A stretch of DNA of 64,000 nt, from NCBI RefSeq assembly GCF_030272615.1, contig NC_081412.1, positions 22,040,432 to 22,104,431 of the forward strand, given 5' to 3'. Under the pieces are notes generated by a model that was not told the DNA's origin, made no database searches, and worked only from the letters and a program-made list of their open reading frames with translations. Each line of letters opens with the position of its first letter. Positions within the stretch are counted from its first letter, which is position 1. The stretch comes from Cryptomeria japonica. Its lineage: Eukaryota > Streptophyta > Pinopsida > Cupressales > Cupressaceae. The translations under genes and the position numbers were made by a program. Shown here piece after piece: positions 21,796 to 34,147 of this stretch.

Positions 21796-24700
21796 ATGCA
21801 AGATATTCATTTTGCATCTCAAGCGCCAAAGTCCTCTAGAAGTGTCAAGAAGCTTGTCTACAGAGAAATGGAGATAGCAGCAAGGACCTCTAACCCTTCT
21901 CAGGGCCAAATGTGGGTGGATGTGTATGGAGAAATATCATATGTGTCTCACGCTATGCCTCTGAAGCCTGAGTACCCCAAAACTAAGTCCAAGTTGAAGA
22001 CGCACACCTGTGACCCCATGGTGGTAATCGATTCATTTTAAGATGTTGTTGAGCCTGGTCTGCATAAACAACCAAAGGGCCTCAGGGTGGCCACATGCGC
22101 AAGAATGTCAAACCATAGAGATGAGCCATAGTCTATGACATTTAATTTTTGGAATAGCGGTATTCCCCAATTCTTGGTCCCCATGGTTCCACATTATCCA
22201 AAATTTGTCGCAACATGCGCGAATAGATTCATGATAGACTGTTCTTTGATACAGGGCTCTTATTTGTGGGTATCATAACCCCAGATGCTATTAAGGACAT
22301 GTTGTGTTGTCCTAGAATTGACATCACTGAGATTTTTGACAAAGATGCTATGGAAGATTATTCGTACTCTAGGCGAGACATCGTCCCCTTTTGTCAAACC
22401 GCGCTAAATTGAAGTTCGGTGGTTGAACCTCCCAAGCTCCCAGTTCCCTACAGTGACCTAAAGCAATATGACCTTAAGGACATCATCTCTACAATTGCAT
22501 TCATGTGCGATCATGACAGTGACCAGGAGATTTTAGCTCCCATGATGGGGTTTCTTTTTAAATGCCAGAAACAGAAAGAGCCATTTCATTTTGACTTCTC
22601 TTTATTGTTAGCCAAAGAAATGATAATGCAACTGGCTGAGTTTGAGTAGTCATGATGGTTCATGTTCGCTTCTTTCCTAGTTCATCTGTTCGTACACCAA
22701 AATTTCCCTTTCTTTAGTCAATTCATGTGATTGGCTACCCATGATGAGCAAGGATACAGGATGTCGGTGTCCGTCTTGACACCCATCTTGTCGGCCACCT
22801 AGGATGCATATGAGTTTTCAGATTGTTTCATGGCCCCCATATTTTAAGATTTTGGTGTTATTCTTTAGGAGCCGCTTGCCTGATTTTCTGAGATTCAGGT
22901 GAATTAGATGAGTAATGAATGCCCCCACTATGACTGGTTCTTGGGTAGAGATTTTTCTTTTATACAGATACATGGATTTTTTGAGGAACTATTCCGCCTA
23001 CCTACATATGTTACTGAAAGAACCTTGGCCCTTGAAATATTCAAGCAGCTGATGGAAGTTGAAAAGGCTATAGGGTCAGGGAAGCATGATACATCAATAA
23101 CTGAAGACCACAAGGCTAATGGCCCCATCATTATTGAATAAAAGAGTATCACGGAGGTCTTGAACTCCAAGCCGGTGCAACTCCGCTTGGTGGTAATTGA
23201 TGATGTATGGAATTATTACTTAGATGGGTGCCTATCCAGCAAATATAGAACAAATTCTATTAAGCATGAGCAATGAAGCTCATGGGAAGGTCGCACCAAT
23301 CCTCTAGTGAATGACCCAAGCCTCTACATTGATCCTAGTGATTTAACCGTAGTTGAGTGCTCCCCATGGTTGCTTTTTTACACTCCCACACAAAGGCATA
23401 ACTTGGCTAAGCCTATTCCCCAGAATATGCTGCAGACTATGAAAGACGATTTTTGGCCTAGAAAGAAGAGAGCATTTTTGGATCTACTATCAAGAAAATC
23501 AACAACCCAGGGCTAACGTGAACAACGCTCTCTTGGAAAGGTATTTTGAGGATGAATGGCAAAAGAATAATGATGAGGAGGAAGATGTGAGTGATGAATC
23601 CCCACATGACGACTGATCTCCCAAGGAGGCTCAACAACAAGAAGTAGGAATTATAAGTGTAGAAGAGCAAGGTGTTGAAGATGACATTTTGGTTCCTTTC
23701 GCCAGCCCAACTCAGAAACCGCACTCCCAATCTTCAAAAAGACCAGCTGATAAGAAGATCTTTGACCCCCCATCCAAAAAGAAACAATACATAGGTTTTG
23801 CAAAGAAGGGTTCATCTTATCGAGTTCTTGCAGTTCCTTCAACCTCGTAGCAAGCAGTGACTTCTATGGTTCAGGTATGCACTACTCCTTCCCTCCTCTC
23901 TACTCTGCCTTTAGTTTCCTCAGCACCCCAAGTTGCACCTATGTCTTCGCAAGTCCCTACTACTCTTACATTAGTACCCTCTAGGCCACTAGTTGAGCCT
24001 CAAGTTGCATTGTTACATGCCGCTTCCTCATTCCTTGCCCCTAATGTCATTTTCTCTGCAAGGTTCTTCCAGCAAACTTCCATTGCAAACCCTATTGCGC
24101 ATATGCTTGGTTTCAAAGAGTCCACTCCTCCCCCCAATGTCAGTTCGGCATCTGTCGATCCATCTTTTTTAGGAGCGTCTCCCTTTGTACCATTGTTCTC
24201 CCCGACCACGCTTGCCCAACCTATTCAGACAATGTTTGGTGGCTCCATTTCCTCTTTTCCTTATGCTATTCCTCCTAGTTTAGTGTTTGCAGGTGAAGCA
24301 ATTTCCACCTTGGATACTTATTATCAGCAAGTCTCCTACTCTAAGACTGCACATCTTAACAGAACTAACAGGAGGAAAGAGAAGGATGGACAAAAGCCAA
24401 CCCGGACACATGTGTAGACACATTTCAGTGAGGAGAATCAAAGTCTCTTCTTTGCAACCGTGTTTCCAAAGGTCAACAAGTCGAAGGCCCAAATGAAGCC
24501 AAATGATTACTCCCTATATGTTGTCGGGGTTGATCTCATGAACGCCATTGCGATGGATAAGGTTGAAATGATGGAAGAAAATTCGAAGGCCATGCATTCT
24601 AATTTCATCAAGAAGAGCTGCTCCCTGGACAAGATGCAAGAAGAGCTCATTTGCCTCAGAGAATCCTTGGACCGTCAGAGGAAACAGGACAAAGATAGAA

Positions 24701-25866
24701 GTACTGAAATAAACTGTTTGCAAAGCTTGTTAGCTCAAGAAAATTCTGAAAAGGAAAAGTTGCAATCCACCCTTTACAATGTGGGCTTTCAATTGAAGGG
24801 TTAAGAGGCAATAAGGAATGTAGCAGTGAAGGAATTGCAAGAGAAGGAACAAGAAGTGAAACATCTGAAAGCATCTTCTAGAGATGCTATCTAGATTCAA
24901 GCTCAGCTGTGGGAAGAGGTTTGCCTAAAAGAAGAATACGCTCAATATTTGAGCAATGCGTAGGTCACTCTTTCTGAGGAAAGAGAAGTTTGAAACAACC
25001 ATGCGCGAAATGAAAGGTAGCTTGAAGCAAACTGAGAAGGAACTCCAGAATGAAAAGGGTATTACAACAAGAGAAAGATCGCATAGTGCGGCTTCAGGAA
25101 GATTTTAAGGATAAAGGCACAAAGATCCTCACTTTAGAGCATCAAGCCACTCGTGAACAAGATAAAAATCAAGATCTACAAAATGAGATAAGAGCGAAGG
25201 ATGATGAAATCGCACGCTTATCTCAACTTCCCCCCCCCTTTGGAAGTTACTCAAGATCTCTCCCTGGTTGTGGAATAATTGTATGTTTCTCATTGGGAGA
25301 AGATTAAGCGGTATTTCCCTTCCTTGCAGCCCGTGTCGAGGTTCCTAGGTGAAGCACAGTCTCTTTGTGTTGGAGCAGGCATTCTCATTGACAAAGTTGC
25401 GCTCTTAATTGGTTCTAAGCTCCCCATATCCAAGAGTTTGATTCAGTGGCCATATGTTGCTTCTGATGAAGATTTGATAACAGAGGGAGTTGCAGATCAC
25501 AAGAAATTGATCAAGAGGGCCAATCTTTCCATCAATCATGACAAGGCAACCATGCAAGCATCAATAACGCTTAATTCTTTGAGGATTTTGGTTCCAGATA
25601 TCAAGCGGTGTATGGAGAGATTTGTGAACCTTGACCTATCTTTGCCTTTTCCTACAAACGACTCTATTTTGGGCATTGAGAAAGTTGTGAGCCAAATCGA
25701 GCACCTGCAACAAGATCAAACTTTCCTACAGTGCCTCAGTAGCCCTATTTCAGTGGATGAATTCGAGCAAATTTTACACCCCCTAGCTCAACTCTATGCA
25801 CTTCTGAAGATGGTCCATGAAGAACTGGCAATCTTGCCATTTGATGAAGTTATCTATTTGGACTAG
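21796..25866 (+). pseudogene. Long sense accessory ORF region of gypsy C, unknown function
   Basis: About 4 kb of fragmented coding sequence after the antisense ORF. Open pieces: 21796-22041; ~22260-22649 (PDAIKDMLCCPRIDITEIFD, then PKLPVPYSDLKQYDLKDI); 22908-23516 (PHYDWFLGRDFSFIQIHG, PWLLFYTPTQRHNLAKPI); 23857-24417 (Ser/Pro/Ala-rich); 24460-24804 and ~24960-25220 (coiled-coil, Glu/Lys-rich); and 25279-25866 (SLPFPTNDSILGIEKVVSQI), helical. Layout from N-terminus: globular part, low-complexity Pro/Ser linker, long coiled coil, helical C-terminus. Frame switches and stops (for example 23139, 24802) separate the pieces. No known enzyme motif found. Position suggests an extra Tat ORF or a captured host gene; both are guesses. 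Confidence 0.5.
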
Positions 25867-26035
25867 AGGTGCCAAATCGTGGAAGCTCAGGTGTTTCCTT
25901 CTGAAGAGGATTGGATTCTGTTGCAGCAGGTCTTTGATCTACTTTTCCCAATTCAATCTTAAAGTTTGGTCTCCGAACCAGCAATTTTGGGTCCTAACAT
26001 TCCACAGGCAGAATTCCCCATTTAGTCGCCATAAA

Positions 26036-27156
26036 TGTTAATATTATTTCGAAGTTGTTCGCAAGCGACATTTTGGTTAAGTGTTTTGCATCTTTCTTTT
26101 CTTTTCGGCTCACTCTCCCGTTCATGTGCACGTGCCACGTGGTGTCACCACGCTGCTCTAAGCAGCTCGCCTTTCTCCCCTTGCATTGAGAAAGCGTAGA
26201 GCTGCCGTGTGGTGCAGGATTTTTTTTTGACATAAGTGTTTTCAACCCCACCTTTCTCTTTGTGCTAGAAGTGACACATGGTGCCTCCGCGCTTCATGTC
26301 CTGGTCCCCATTTTGCGCTCAACTTTGTGGTTCCTCCGAGTTGACACATGTCCCTTCGATGATTCATGAACCAAAATGTTGTTGGTGCGTGATTTTCTTG
26401 TTTTGGCAAGTGCAGAGGTCGCCATGATGCAGTTTGCATAATGACATTGAAAGACCTTTTTACATTTTTGATTGCATGTGTCTCTATGGATTCCACACAA
26501 GGATTTTCCTGATAGGTAGCGGTTGCTGAGATTTTTCTTGTGCTTTCCTATTGTTGGTTGAGGGCCGAGGGCTATTTATTGGCCTCCCCTGTATTGTTTT
26601 AGGGGTTCAAAGTTTAAGAAAGGATTATTAGACTTTGGCTTTGTAAATCAGGCCTTTATGTTAATTATGTTTTGTGGATGATAAACATATCAGACTGTGC
26701 CTATGGCCTTTATGGTTATTTTGTTTGAAGCTTAATAGATTAACTTCTGTGCTATTTTCTGATTTAGTAAATTCTATGATATATGTTGTGATACTTTGTG
26801 GATTAAACTATGTTGTTAAACTTGTTATCTGTTAGATGAATGGTGTACATCATATTATGTTGAATGAGCCTTGTTTGATTATCTTCTCAAATTGTGTTGG
26901 GCATGTAGATTGTTGAATGGGCCTTAAAACTATAATTACTTGGGTTTTATGTGCTGCAAATGTTGTAAAAATATTCTGGCGCATTGCCTAATTAGTGTAG
27001 CCTTTAAGTTTTCTTTCTCCCTTTTCTACCCCCCATTGTATGAAGAGACGACTTCTCAAACTCGGAGGTGTTATTCAGTGAACTTCGCGCAAATGTCCCC
27101 AATCACTGGATTTCCCATAAGGCTATTAGAGTTTAATGAAAAATTAGTAGTCAACA
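26036..27156 (+). repeat. 3' LTR of gypsy C
   Basis: Matches 7156-7931 over its last ~800 bp and ends ATTAGTAGTCAACA at 27156. The start is set at TGTTAATATT (26036) because of the TG dinucleotide; the adjacent upstream bases are not clearly purine-rich, so the left edge is uncertain. Confidence 0.75.
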
Positions 27157-29640
27157 AAAATAATTGTAGAGAGATGTTAAAATGAGGGGGAGGGAGTTGT
27201 ATTCATACACAACTTACACCATTTTGGGTTAATTTTTTTTAAGAAGGCCGACATCGGGGAGCATTTACTAATATACAATTTCTCAACCATTAAGGATTCA
27301 AATTTAGGCCCATATTGACTAGACCATGGAGCTGGGCACAATAGACCATGAGGAATAGGGATCTGGGTTCCAGATTCCTAGCTTTTTGAGCCATAATCTA
27401 ATTTGAAAGGAGCTTAGAATTTTTCTAGGGTTCTATATTTCTCTATCGATTGAGCACAATCAGTCATGAATTGGGGGAATGAGGAAAAACCACCAAAGTG
27501 AGCCCAAAATGAGTGTGAAATTGTATAGGGATATAATTTACATTATTAAAAAAAGTTTTCATGAAGACTTTGTTAGTATATTATACTATTTTATTTACTG
27601 AATAATACAATGAGTGTGGATGTTTTTGAAGGTTGGGTTTTTCCCTTTTGATGGTTTTTTCAAGGTATATCATTTGTTGTTTTGTGGTATATAATTGATC
27701 TTTGCATATGATTATTTTGTAAGCTTGTATACGTACTTTTCTCTCATGGTGTTATTTAGAAAATGTTCTTATCAACTTGTATTATTTTCCTAACATAGTG
27801 CTCTCCTATCTATCGAGTGCTATGTATCAACAACTTCTCCATGCTCCATCTCAAGGTTGGGGGTGAGGCATGTGACATATAGATGCAGATTTTCCTCGCC
27901 TTACGACCTTCCCATATTTTGTGGGTTAGAATTTGTTAAATTGATTTCTTAGTTCATTTAATTTTTCAAAGCATAATTTTCTCCTTTTTGATATTTCTAA
28001 TATAATTGAACTTTGTTAGTTTTTTCCTACGACCCATTCTTCTATTTAATAAGAAAATTGTAAGTATCAATTTTATGAATGTTTTCCTAAGATAGGAAGA
28101 ATCTTTCTTTGGATTGTTTTAATGTGTAGCTAGTTATTCATTATTTTATAATCCTTGCTAGATTATACCCAATGCCAAGTGAACTATGGGTATGAAATTT
28201 CATTATGAACTTTGTTGGAATTAAATCTACATATATGTGATTGGACAAGGTATTTAAGATTAATTATTGTTCCCTAATTTAAATTGTAAAGTCTATTTGT
28301 GTTTCCAAGGGAAGGACCAATGGTACTATTACTTCAATGAGTATTCCATCAATGATTGTGCTTTGATAATTATAGTTTTTTTGTTGATAAGCTCAATTTT
28401 CTTAATTTGTTGCATTCCTGTTTGATAATTTAGAACATCTTTGTTCAATTTTTGGACCATTCTTTACATGCTATCTATGTCCAATTTTTATGTAGAAGGA
28501 TATTTTTTTGCATCACTTTGATTTTAGTTTTAAGGGCTTTGATAGGTTTTTGATTGCTCAAGTATAATGGAACACTTTCTTGATTGATAATGATGTCATG
28601 GAAATGGGGACAAGGCAACAACAAAGTTCAATGTTAATAAGTTAGTTTCAACCATAAAAACAAAACAAAGAACTAAAAACCATTCCAAACATATCAAAAG
28701 AGATTTCAAAAAGCATGAAAGAAGTTTAACAAAATAAAAGAAAGGAGAAGTGCCTCCCTAAGATGCTTCCATGATGCCTTTTGATGCTTTTCCCTTGGTT
28801 CTTCCCTCTCCAAGTCCCAAATGAGTGTAGCTCTCAGCTTTTAGCACTAGCCATGGATGCCATATGGAGATTCAAGATGGTTGAATATGATAAACAAATG
28901 CTATGCAAGTGTAGATAGTGATGCTATGAAAAAGCTCTATGCTAATACCAGTATAACAACAATACTCTAATGCTTCCCCTTTGCTTGAGGAGAAGGGTTC
29001 TATTTATAGAAGAAATGGGGAAATGAAGGGTTAAGATTGAGTAATCTTAACAAGGGTTAGTATTGAAAGATATTCAATCCATGTGAGACTTTCAATCCAA
29101 TCCCATGTTGACAAGTGTCACCATGAGGAGGCTTGAGAGGAGAGATAAGGAGCATTAAATGCTTGAGGGGACATGATGGTTACCCTAGTCAAAGAAATAA
29201 ATGCTTTGAAGAGACACATGGGTTACATGAGGGTTAAGTTAGGGGTCAAAGTCCTTAACCATGGGTGCAAGTGGAATTAACCATTAATGGTCATGTAAGA
29301 GCTATAAGTGGTTTGGAAGACTTTAGAGGTTAATTTGTTGAACACACAAAGCATTAATTGCTTTTCAAAGACTTTGGAGTCTTTGAGAAGTGACTTCAAT
29401 TTGCTTAGGAATGTGACAATATTTAGGGGATGGATTAGGTTAATTAGGAAGGGTTTAGAAGAATCTAGAAGGGGTTTAGGCATGCAAGTGGATTTTGTAA
29501 GAAAATGCAAGTGAGAGGAATTTTGGTATTTTCAATTAAAATAAAATCATTTATTTCAATTAAATGGTGTAATTTGCATTTGGGTAAATATTCAAATAAA
29601 TATTAATTTATTTAAATGAAAAAAAGGAAGATAAAGCATT
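27157..29640. other. AT-rich intergenic stretch without recognisable gene
   Basis: Mostly AT-rich, no long ORF with family motifs. A TATA-like CTATTTATAG at about 29009-29018 and repeated phrases such as GGGTTAAG and CATTAAATGCTTGA near 29020-29240 resemble the start of the repeat field that follows. It may contain a decayed LTR, but no partner copy was found. Confidence 0.5.
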
Positions 29641-29648
29641 AAATGCTT

Positions 29649-29804
29649 GAAGACTTTAAGGGAAACCATTAAAGGTTTGAGAAGACTCTAGAAGGAAGCT
29701 ATTAAATTTGAAGGCTTTAAGGGAAACCATTAAAGGTTTGAGAAGACTCTAGAAGGAAGCCATTAAGTTTGAAGACTTTAAGGGAAACCATTAAAGGTTT
29801 GAAG
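29649..29804. repeat. 61-bp tandem repeat, about 2.5 copies
   Basis: Units start at 29649, 29710 and 29771 with GAAG(A/G)CTTTAAGGGAAACC, followed by ATTAAAGGTTTGAGAAGACTC. The third unit is partial. Copies differ at only a few bases. Confidence 0.9.
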
Positions 29805-30015
29805 TGGGTGAGGATAAATAGGATTTTAAATAAATAATTTATTTAAAATAGTTGTGCAACTTGCATTTGTAGGAAAATGCAAGTGGGTGGAGGATAAAGG
29901 TGATTTAAATAAATGATTTATTTAAAATAGTTGTGCAACTTGCATTTGTAGGAAAATACAAGTGGGTGGAGGATAAAGGTGATTTAAATAAATTATTTAT
30001 TTATTTAAATGTGAG
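29804..30015. repeat. 79-bp tandem repeat, two full copies and a partial third
   Basis: Units begin GTGGGTG(G)AGGATAAA at 29804, 29883 and 29962. Each contains ATTTAAATAAAT and GTTGTGCAACTTGCATTTG. It directly abuts the 61-bp repeat and is followed to ~30260 by scattered AAATAAAT/ATTTATTT palindromic blocks. Confidence 0.88.
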
Positions 30016-30704
30016 AGATGAGATTTTGAGGGAATTTAAATAAATATTAATTTATTTAAATGTGAGAGAAGATTGAATTAAATAAATATGATTTATTTAT
30101 TTAATTAATGGTCCGAATTTGGTTAAGTGAATTAAATCAAATAAATTGAATAATTTATTTAATTAATAGGAGAAGAGGGTTAAGATGAATTAATTAAATA
30201 TATTAATTTAGTTAATTATTGATTGATGGATAAATAATCAAATAAATACTAAATATTCATTTTAATTAAGTGGACAGATTTATGTGACTACAGATAATAT
30301 TTAGAAAATTGCTAGTACATGTCTATAAATACACAAATCTAGGAAATCCATTCACTATTACGAATAAAATCTAATGGGTAAATGATCATTTTTTTTTCAA
30401 ACAATCGACTTGAGAAGCTAAGGGGAATTTCTTGAATTGAAAAACCATAATTCTAATTAGAGGATAAAATTAATCATGTGATTTTGTTAAAGATACAAGA
30501 ATAAATTTTATGAGGTCTTACCTAAAAAATTAAAGACTAAAATAAAATTGATAAAGACCATTTAATGTACAAAATTCAATACTCTACTTAAAACAAGATA
30601 ATTGGCTTCCATTTTTTAATTATCCTAACTTTTAATTACATAATAACTTGATATGCTCTTATGTTCATCATGGGTAGAGAGTGAATGTAGACAATAGCAT
30701 AAGT

Positions 30705-32065
30705 AAAGTTTCTTCTTTAGAAGAGGACCACTCTAATGCAAAATCTATGAGGACGCTGATGGGGATTGAGTTTCTCCCCTCTTATGATGTGTTCAACTTG
30801 AGGATTAGGTGTCCTTAGTTGCTATGCCTTATTATTTTTGGTTTGCCTTTTCCCCATTGTTGTGGGTGTTTGGTATTGGTTTTGGGGGAGGTGTTGTGGA
30901 TGGGGCTAGAGTGAAATTTGTAGTTGTGCAAGGGGAGGAGATGGGTGGGTGGGGTTGAGAGCTTGGGTTTTTTTCTTGTGGTGGGGTTTTCAAAGTTTAA
31001 TAAATTAGATATGAAGTGTGATAGAGATAGAGGAGGAGGTTTTGGGTTTCAGGAGAAGTTTATTATTTCAAGGAAGTTGTTGTAGATGATGAATCTATCC
31101 TCATGAGTGGAGGCTCTTGGTTTACTAGCATTGACACTATCATGGTGGTTGATGTTGAGGAATCAATTGACTATGCATTGATTGCTATTGACACTACCTC
31201 TACTTTAAGTTTTTTGGTTTGGACAACAGTGTTCATGGAGACCATTATGTGGGTTGTTTGGAGAAATGTGATATGGAGGCCTCTGTCATTTTTTTTATAA
31301 TGGTTTTCCTTTTTGGATGTAGTTTGTGTGAAAGAATTTTCCCTTTGCAAGTCTGTGAGTGCTTTGAAGGATTTTTTTAGGGTTTCCTCTCTAGAAGAGG
31401 ACTTCTTTGATGAAAAATATGAGGATGATGATGGGGATGGATTTTATCCCCTCTTATGATTTGTTCAGCTTGAGGATCAAGCATCCTTGGTTGTTGTGCA
31501 CTATTATTTTTGGTTTGGCCCTTCCTATTTATTGTGGGTGTTTGGTATTGGCTTTTGGGGAGGTGATACAAATGGCTCTATAGAAAAATCTATGGTTGTG
31601 CGAGGGGAGGAGATGGGTAACTGGGGTCGAGAGCTTGGATTTTTGCTTCTTGTGGTGGGGTTTACAAAGTTTAATAAATCAAAGATGAAGTGCAACAAAT
31701 GTAGAGACATCTAGGTTTTGAGTTTCAAAAGAAGTTGATTCCATTGAGGAAGTTGTTGCAGAGGATGAAAAACTATTCTCTTGTGTGGAGGAGGCTCTTG
31801 GATTATCAACATAGAGGATGTCATGGTGGTTGACATTGAGAAACTAGTTAACTATCCATTGGTTGTTATTGGTATTGCCTCTACTTTAAGGGTTTTTTGT
31901 TTGGATGTTCATGGAGACCATTTTGTGGTTTGCTTTGAGAAATGTGATATGGAGGGCTTTGTCATTGTTTCTGTAGTGGTTTCCTAGATCTTTGGATGTA
32001 GTCTGTGTGGAAGAATTCCCTTTGCATGGTTGTGAGTACTTCAAAAACTATTTTTGTGGGGCTTT
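30705..32065 (+). repeat. Two tandem ~0.68-kb units inside the retroposon
   Basis: Unit 1 about 30705-31379, unit 2 about 31380-32065. Matching landmarks include CTCCCCTCTTATGAT at 30774 and TATCCCCTCTTATGATTT at 31446, TATTATTTTTGGTTTG at 30829 and 31502, and AGTGGAGGCTCTTGG at 31105 and its counterpart at 31787. Short ORFs at the same place in each unit (31103-31300 and 31781-31987) are related (IDTIMVVDVEESIDY and IEDVMVVDIEKLVNY). This hints at a duplicated coding segment, now decayed. Confidence 0.8.
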
Positions 32066-32972
32066 TCCTCTCCTATTTGTGTCATACATTTGAGATGTTT
32101 TGGAAGCCCTAGTTTATTTTATGTCCCAATTTTCGGTGGTTTCTGGTTATGTTTTTCCAAAAGGATGGCTTTGCCTTGATGGGTATGTTGTTCGTTGTTC
32201 CTTTGCTCACTATACCCATTTCCTGGTTTTGTTTCTTTTGGTGTTGATGGCTTGGGGTTGTTTTCCCCCTTGTTGTGTTTACAAGAAGCAAATTGGCTAT
32301 GAGGGGTTTTTTTGGGGTTCTCCTCAAGTTCGATCTCATTGGCCCTAATTTTTTAAGGGTTGTCTTTGTGGATTTTTGGTGCTTTTGGTTGGGAGTTTCT
32401 TCTGTTGATATGGAGGAGAGAATTTGTTCTTGCTAATGTTGAGAGGGCACTATTCTATAAAAAATATTGATTTTCAAATGAGGGCCTATGTTGCTATTAC
32501 CATGTCCTCTCTTCATGCTTCTCCTGTAGAGGTGGATAGTTACTCTATAAAGGTGGAGAGTTACTCTATAGAGGTGGATACTTTTCATGTGGAAGGGGTT
32601 GAGGTTTTGTTTCCTTTTTAGTTGGCTGACTCTCTATCTTATCCTATTGAGGTGGTTACTTCTCCTATTGAGGTGGAGATTGTTTGTGCAAGTGAGGCTT
32701 GGTGTTGTTGCCATTTCTCCTGATGTTGGCTACAAGGGGGTTGTTGCTACCCTTATTCCAAACTTCTTTCTTACCTCTCCTATTGAGATGGATACAAAGG
32801 AAGGAGCTTATTGTTGTATCATGTTGAGGTTATGATAGCCTTTTCCAAACCCATTGTTATTTTTATTCTGAGTTGAGTTGTTATGTGGCTTTCATCCTTT
32901 GGCCTTGTTCTTGTAGCAGTTAGTTTATAATGTTTTGATTCTTCTAATCTATTGTCTGCCTTTGTTCTATCT

Positions 32973-33022
32973 ATTGACAACATTGTGTATGTAGGTTATT
33001 GACAACATTGTGTATGTAGGTT
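32973..33022. repeat. 25-bp tandem duplication
   Basis: ATTGACAACATTGTGTATGT followed by AGGTT, twice without change at 32973-32997 and 32998-33022. Confidence 0.95.
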
Positions 33023-33111
33023 TTGGATCTCGACGAAATCCATTTGTACAAGGTTTCAGGTCCCTTCAAAATATATTCTACCTCTAATAAAAAAAATTGA
33101 CATGCTCTTAT

Positions 33112-33690
33112 AACCACTTTTTTACAATATATTTTAAACTTTATTCAATTAATATAAATTACTTTTTTTTTCATTAAAATAAATAAACATAAAGCAAAAT
33201 AAAAATAAAAAATACTTTTCTCCTCTATAATATCTCAAGACAATACACAATATGTCAAAACACTTATTATTTATTATTAATTAATAATTTGACATATTTT
33301 TACAACCACTTTTTTAATGATATATATTGTTTTAAAATAGACAATATGTTAATAGATACAACACACAAGATATTAAAACACTTTTTATGTTGCTAATGGA
33401 GGGCAACAGAAGCCTAACACTTATTTATTTACATGATATATAAATTCAATACTTAAAAATAAGTAAAACAAAGACTTTTAAATTCATATGATAATAGATA
33501 CAACATACAACATACAAGATGTCAAAACACTTAAATATGTTATTAAAAATGTAGGATATAAGTAGTTAAAACTTAAGCGATGGGACACACACATATTTAT
33601 TTTGTTGGCAATGTAAACACACTGAAATCAAACAGTTTGTTCAAAAATCTATCCGCTAGTGAATGGACACTATAGGCATCTGACAACATA
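33112..33690. other. AT-rich stretch upstream of the transporter gene
   Basis: No ORF of note. A short motif, roughly ACA(A/G)(G/T)AT(G/A)TCAAAACACTT, recurs at about 33250, 33365 and 33508, and GACAT…TTTTTACAACCACTTTTTTA at 33290 echoes 33100-33125. Confidence 0.5.
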
Positions 33691-33696
33691 CTCTGC

Positions 33697-33708
33697 AATA
33701 TAAGTATA
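33697..33708 (+). promoter_or_regulatory. Possible TATA box of the NPF gene
   Basis: AATATAAGTATA lies ~130-220 bp before the first candidate exon. Weak, position-based call. A tiny upstream ORF (ATGGCTGCATCATGA) begins at 33794. Confidence 0.3.
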
Positions 33709-33799
33709 CGCTAAACATACTTTTCTGTTTGCCTTCTCTGCGCAATCCATTTGAATGGGTCCAAAACACTTACTGAAATATACGTCTGAAAACTATGGC

Positions 33800-34053
33800 T
33801 GCATCATGAGTTTTGTCCATAGCCTTTGCCGGCTGAAACTCCTCTATTTGTGGAAACAGGACAACGCATATGCTACAAGAATGTTTGTTGTTCTTTCAGT
33901 CCAGGATTCTATGTTATGAGAGTAGAGCCTTTAAAGTTTAAGCAACCCCCATGCTGCAAGTTTACAACCAAGGTTACCCAATTATTGCAGCAGGCAATGG
34001 AGACGATGGAAAATCTCTCTTTTGACTCTAAAAACGATCTTTTATCTAGTCAG
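33800..34053 (+). other. Candidate first exon or 5' UTR of the NPF gene
   Basis: Open from before 33826 to 34053, where CAG|GTATGA is a good donor; the acceptor TTTCAG at 34139-34144 joins it in phase 0 to the next exon. An in-frame ATG exists at 33916, which would add 47 residues to the N-terminus (46 from this exon and the Gly that opens the next). NPF proteins are normally ~560-600 aa, and the ATG at 34148 already gives 581, so this exon is more likely 5' UTR. No relative of the 46 residues was recognised. Confidence 0.45.
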
Positions 34054-34147
34054 GTATGAAATAAGCAAATACAAGAATGCAAGTTTCATGGAATTGTGCT
34101 GATCATGTATCATGTATGATGAATCTTTTTGTAATTAGTTTCAGGGA

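Larger units (their letters stand above)
7151..27156 (+). mobile_element. Gypsy element C (Tat-like), disrupted by A and B
   Basis: Ty3/gypsy retrotransposon on the + strand: partial 5' LTR to ~7931, gag 8180-9153 and 15565-16300, PR, archaeal-type RNase H, RT, RNase H and integrase to ~20330, an antisense ORF 20552-21067, a sense accessory ORF region 21796-25866, and 3' LTR ~26036-27156. Tat affinity rests on the protease region (VVVIDIPPVFG followed by IGGYPSLD), the second RNase H, no visible chromodomain and extra ORFs; the exact lineage is uncertain. Integration order: C first, then A into its LTR and B into its gag. Without A and B it exceeds 13 kb. Many stops and frameshifts show that it is an old copy. 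Confidence 0.88.
30663..33096 (+). mobile_element. Poly(A)-ended retroposon with 15-bp flanking duplication
   Basis: TTGATATGCTCTTAT (30648-30662) recurs as TTGACATGCTCTTAT (33097-33111), one mismatch. The right end of the enclosed 2434 bp is CTCTAATAAAAAAAA, so the flanks look like target-site duplications of a non-LTR retrotransposition event on the + strand. No RT or endonuclease motif was recognised. It contains two tandem ~0.68-kb units, a GAGGTGGA-rich segment (32528-32680) and a 25-bp tandem repeat near the 3' end. It could be a non-autonomous LINE derivative or retroposed transcript; the class is inferred. Confidence 0.6.

Noticed and set aside
20810-23516. Plant mobile domain or transposase in C's accessory ORFs
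   Set aside because: Considered because such domains occur in Tat-like elements, but none of their conserved motifs could be identified.
29649-30015. Tandem repeats as a CRISPR-like array
   Set aside because: Units are contiguous without unique spacers, in a plant genome.
33826-33915. Start of the NPF protein at 33826
   Set aside because: The codon is TTG; the first in-frame ATG is 33916, and the 34148 ATG gives the usual family length.
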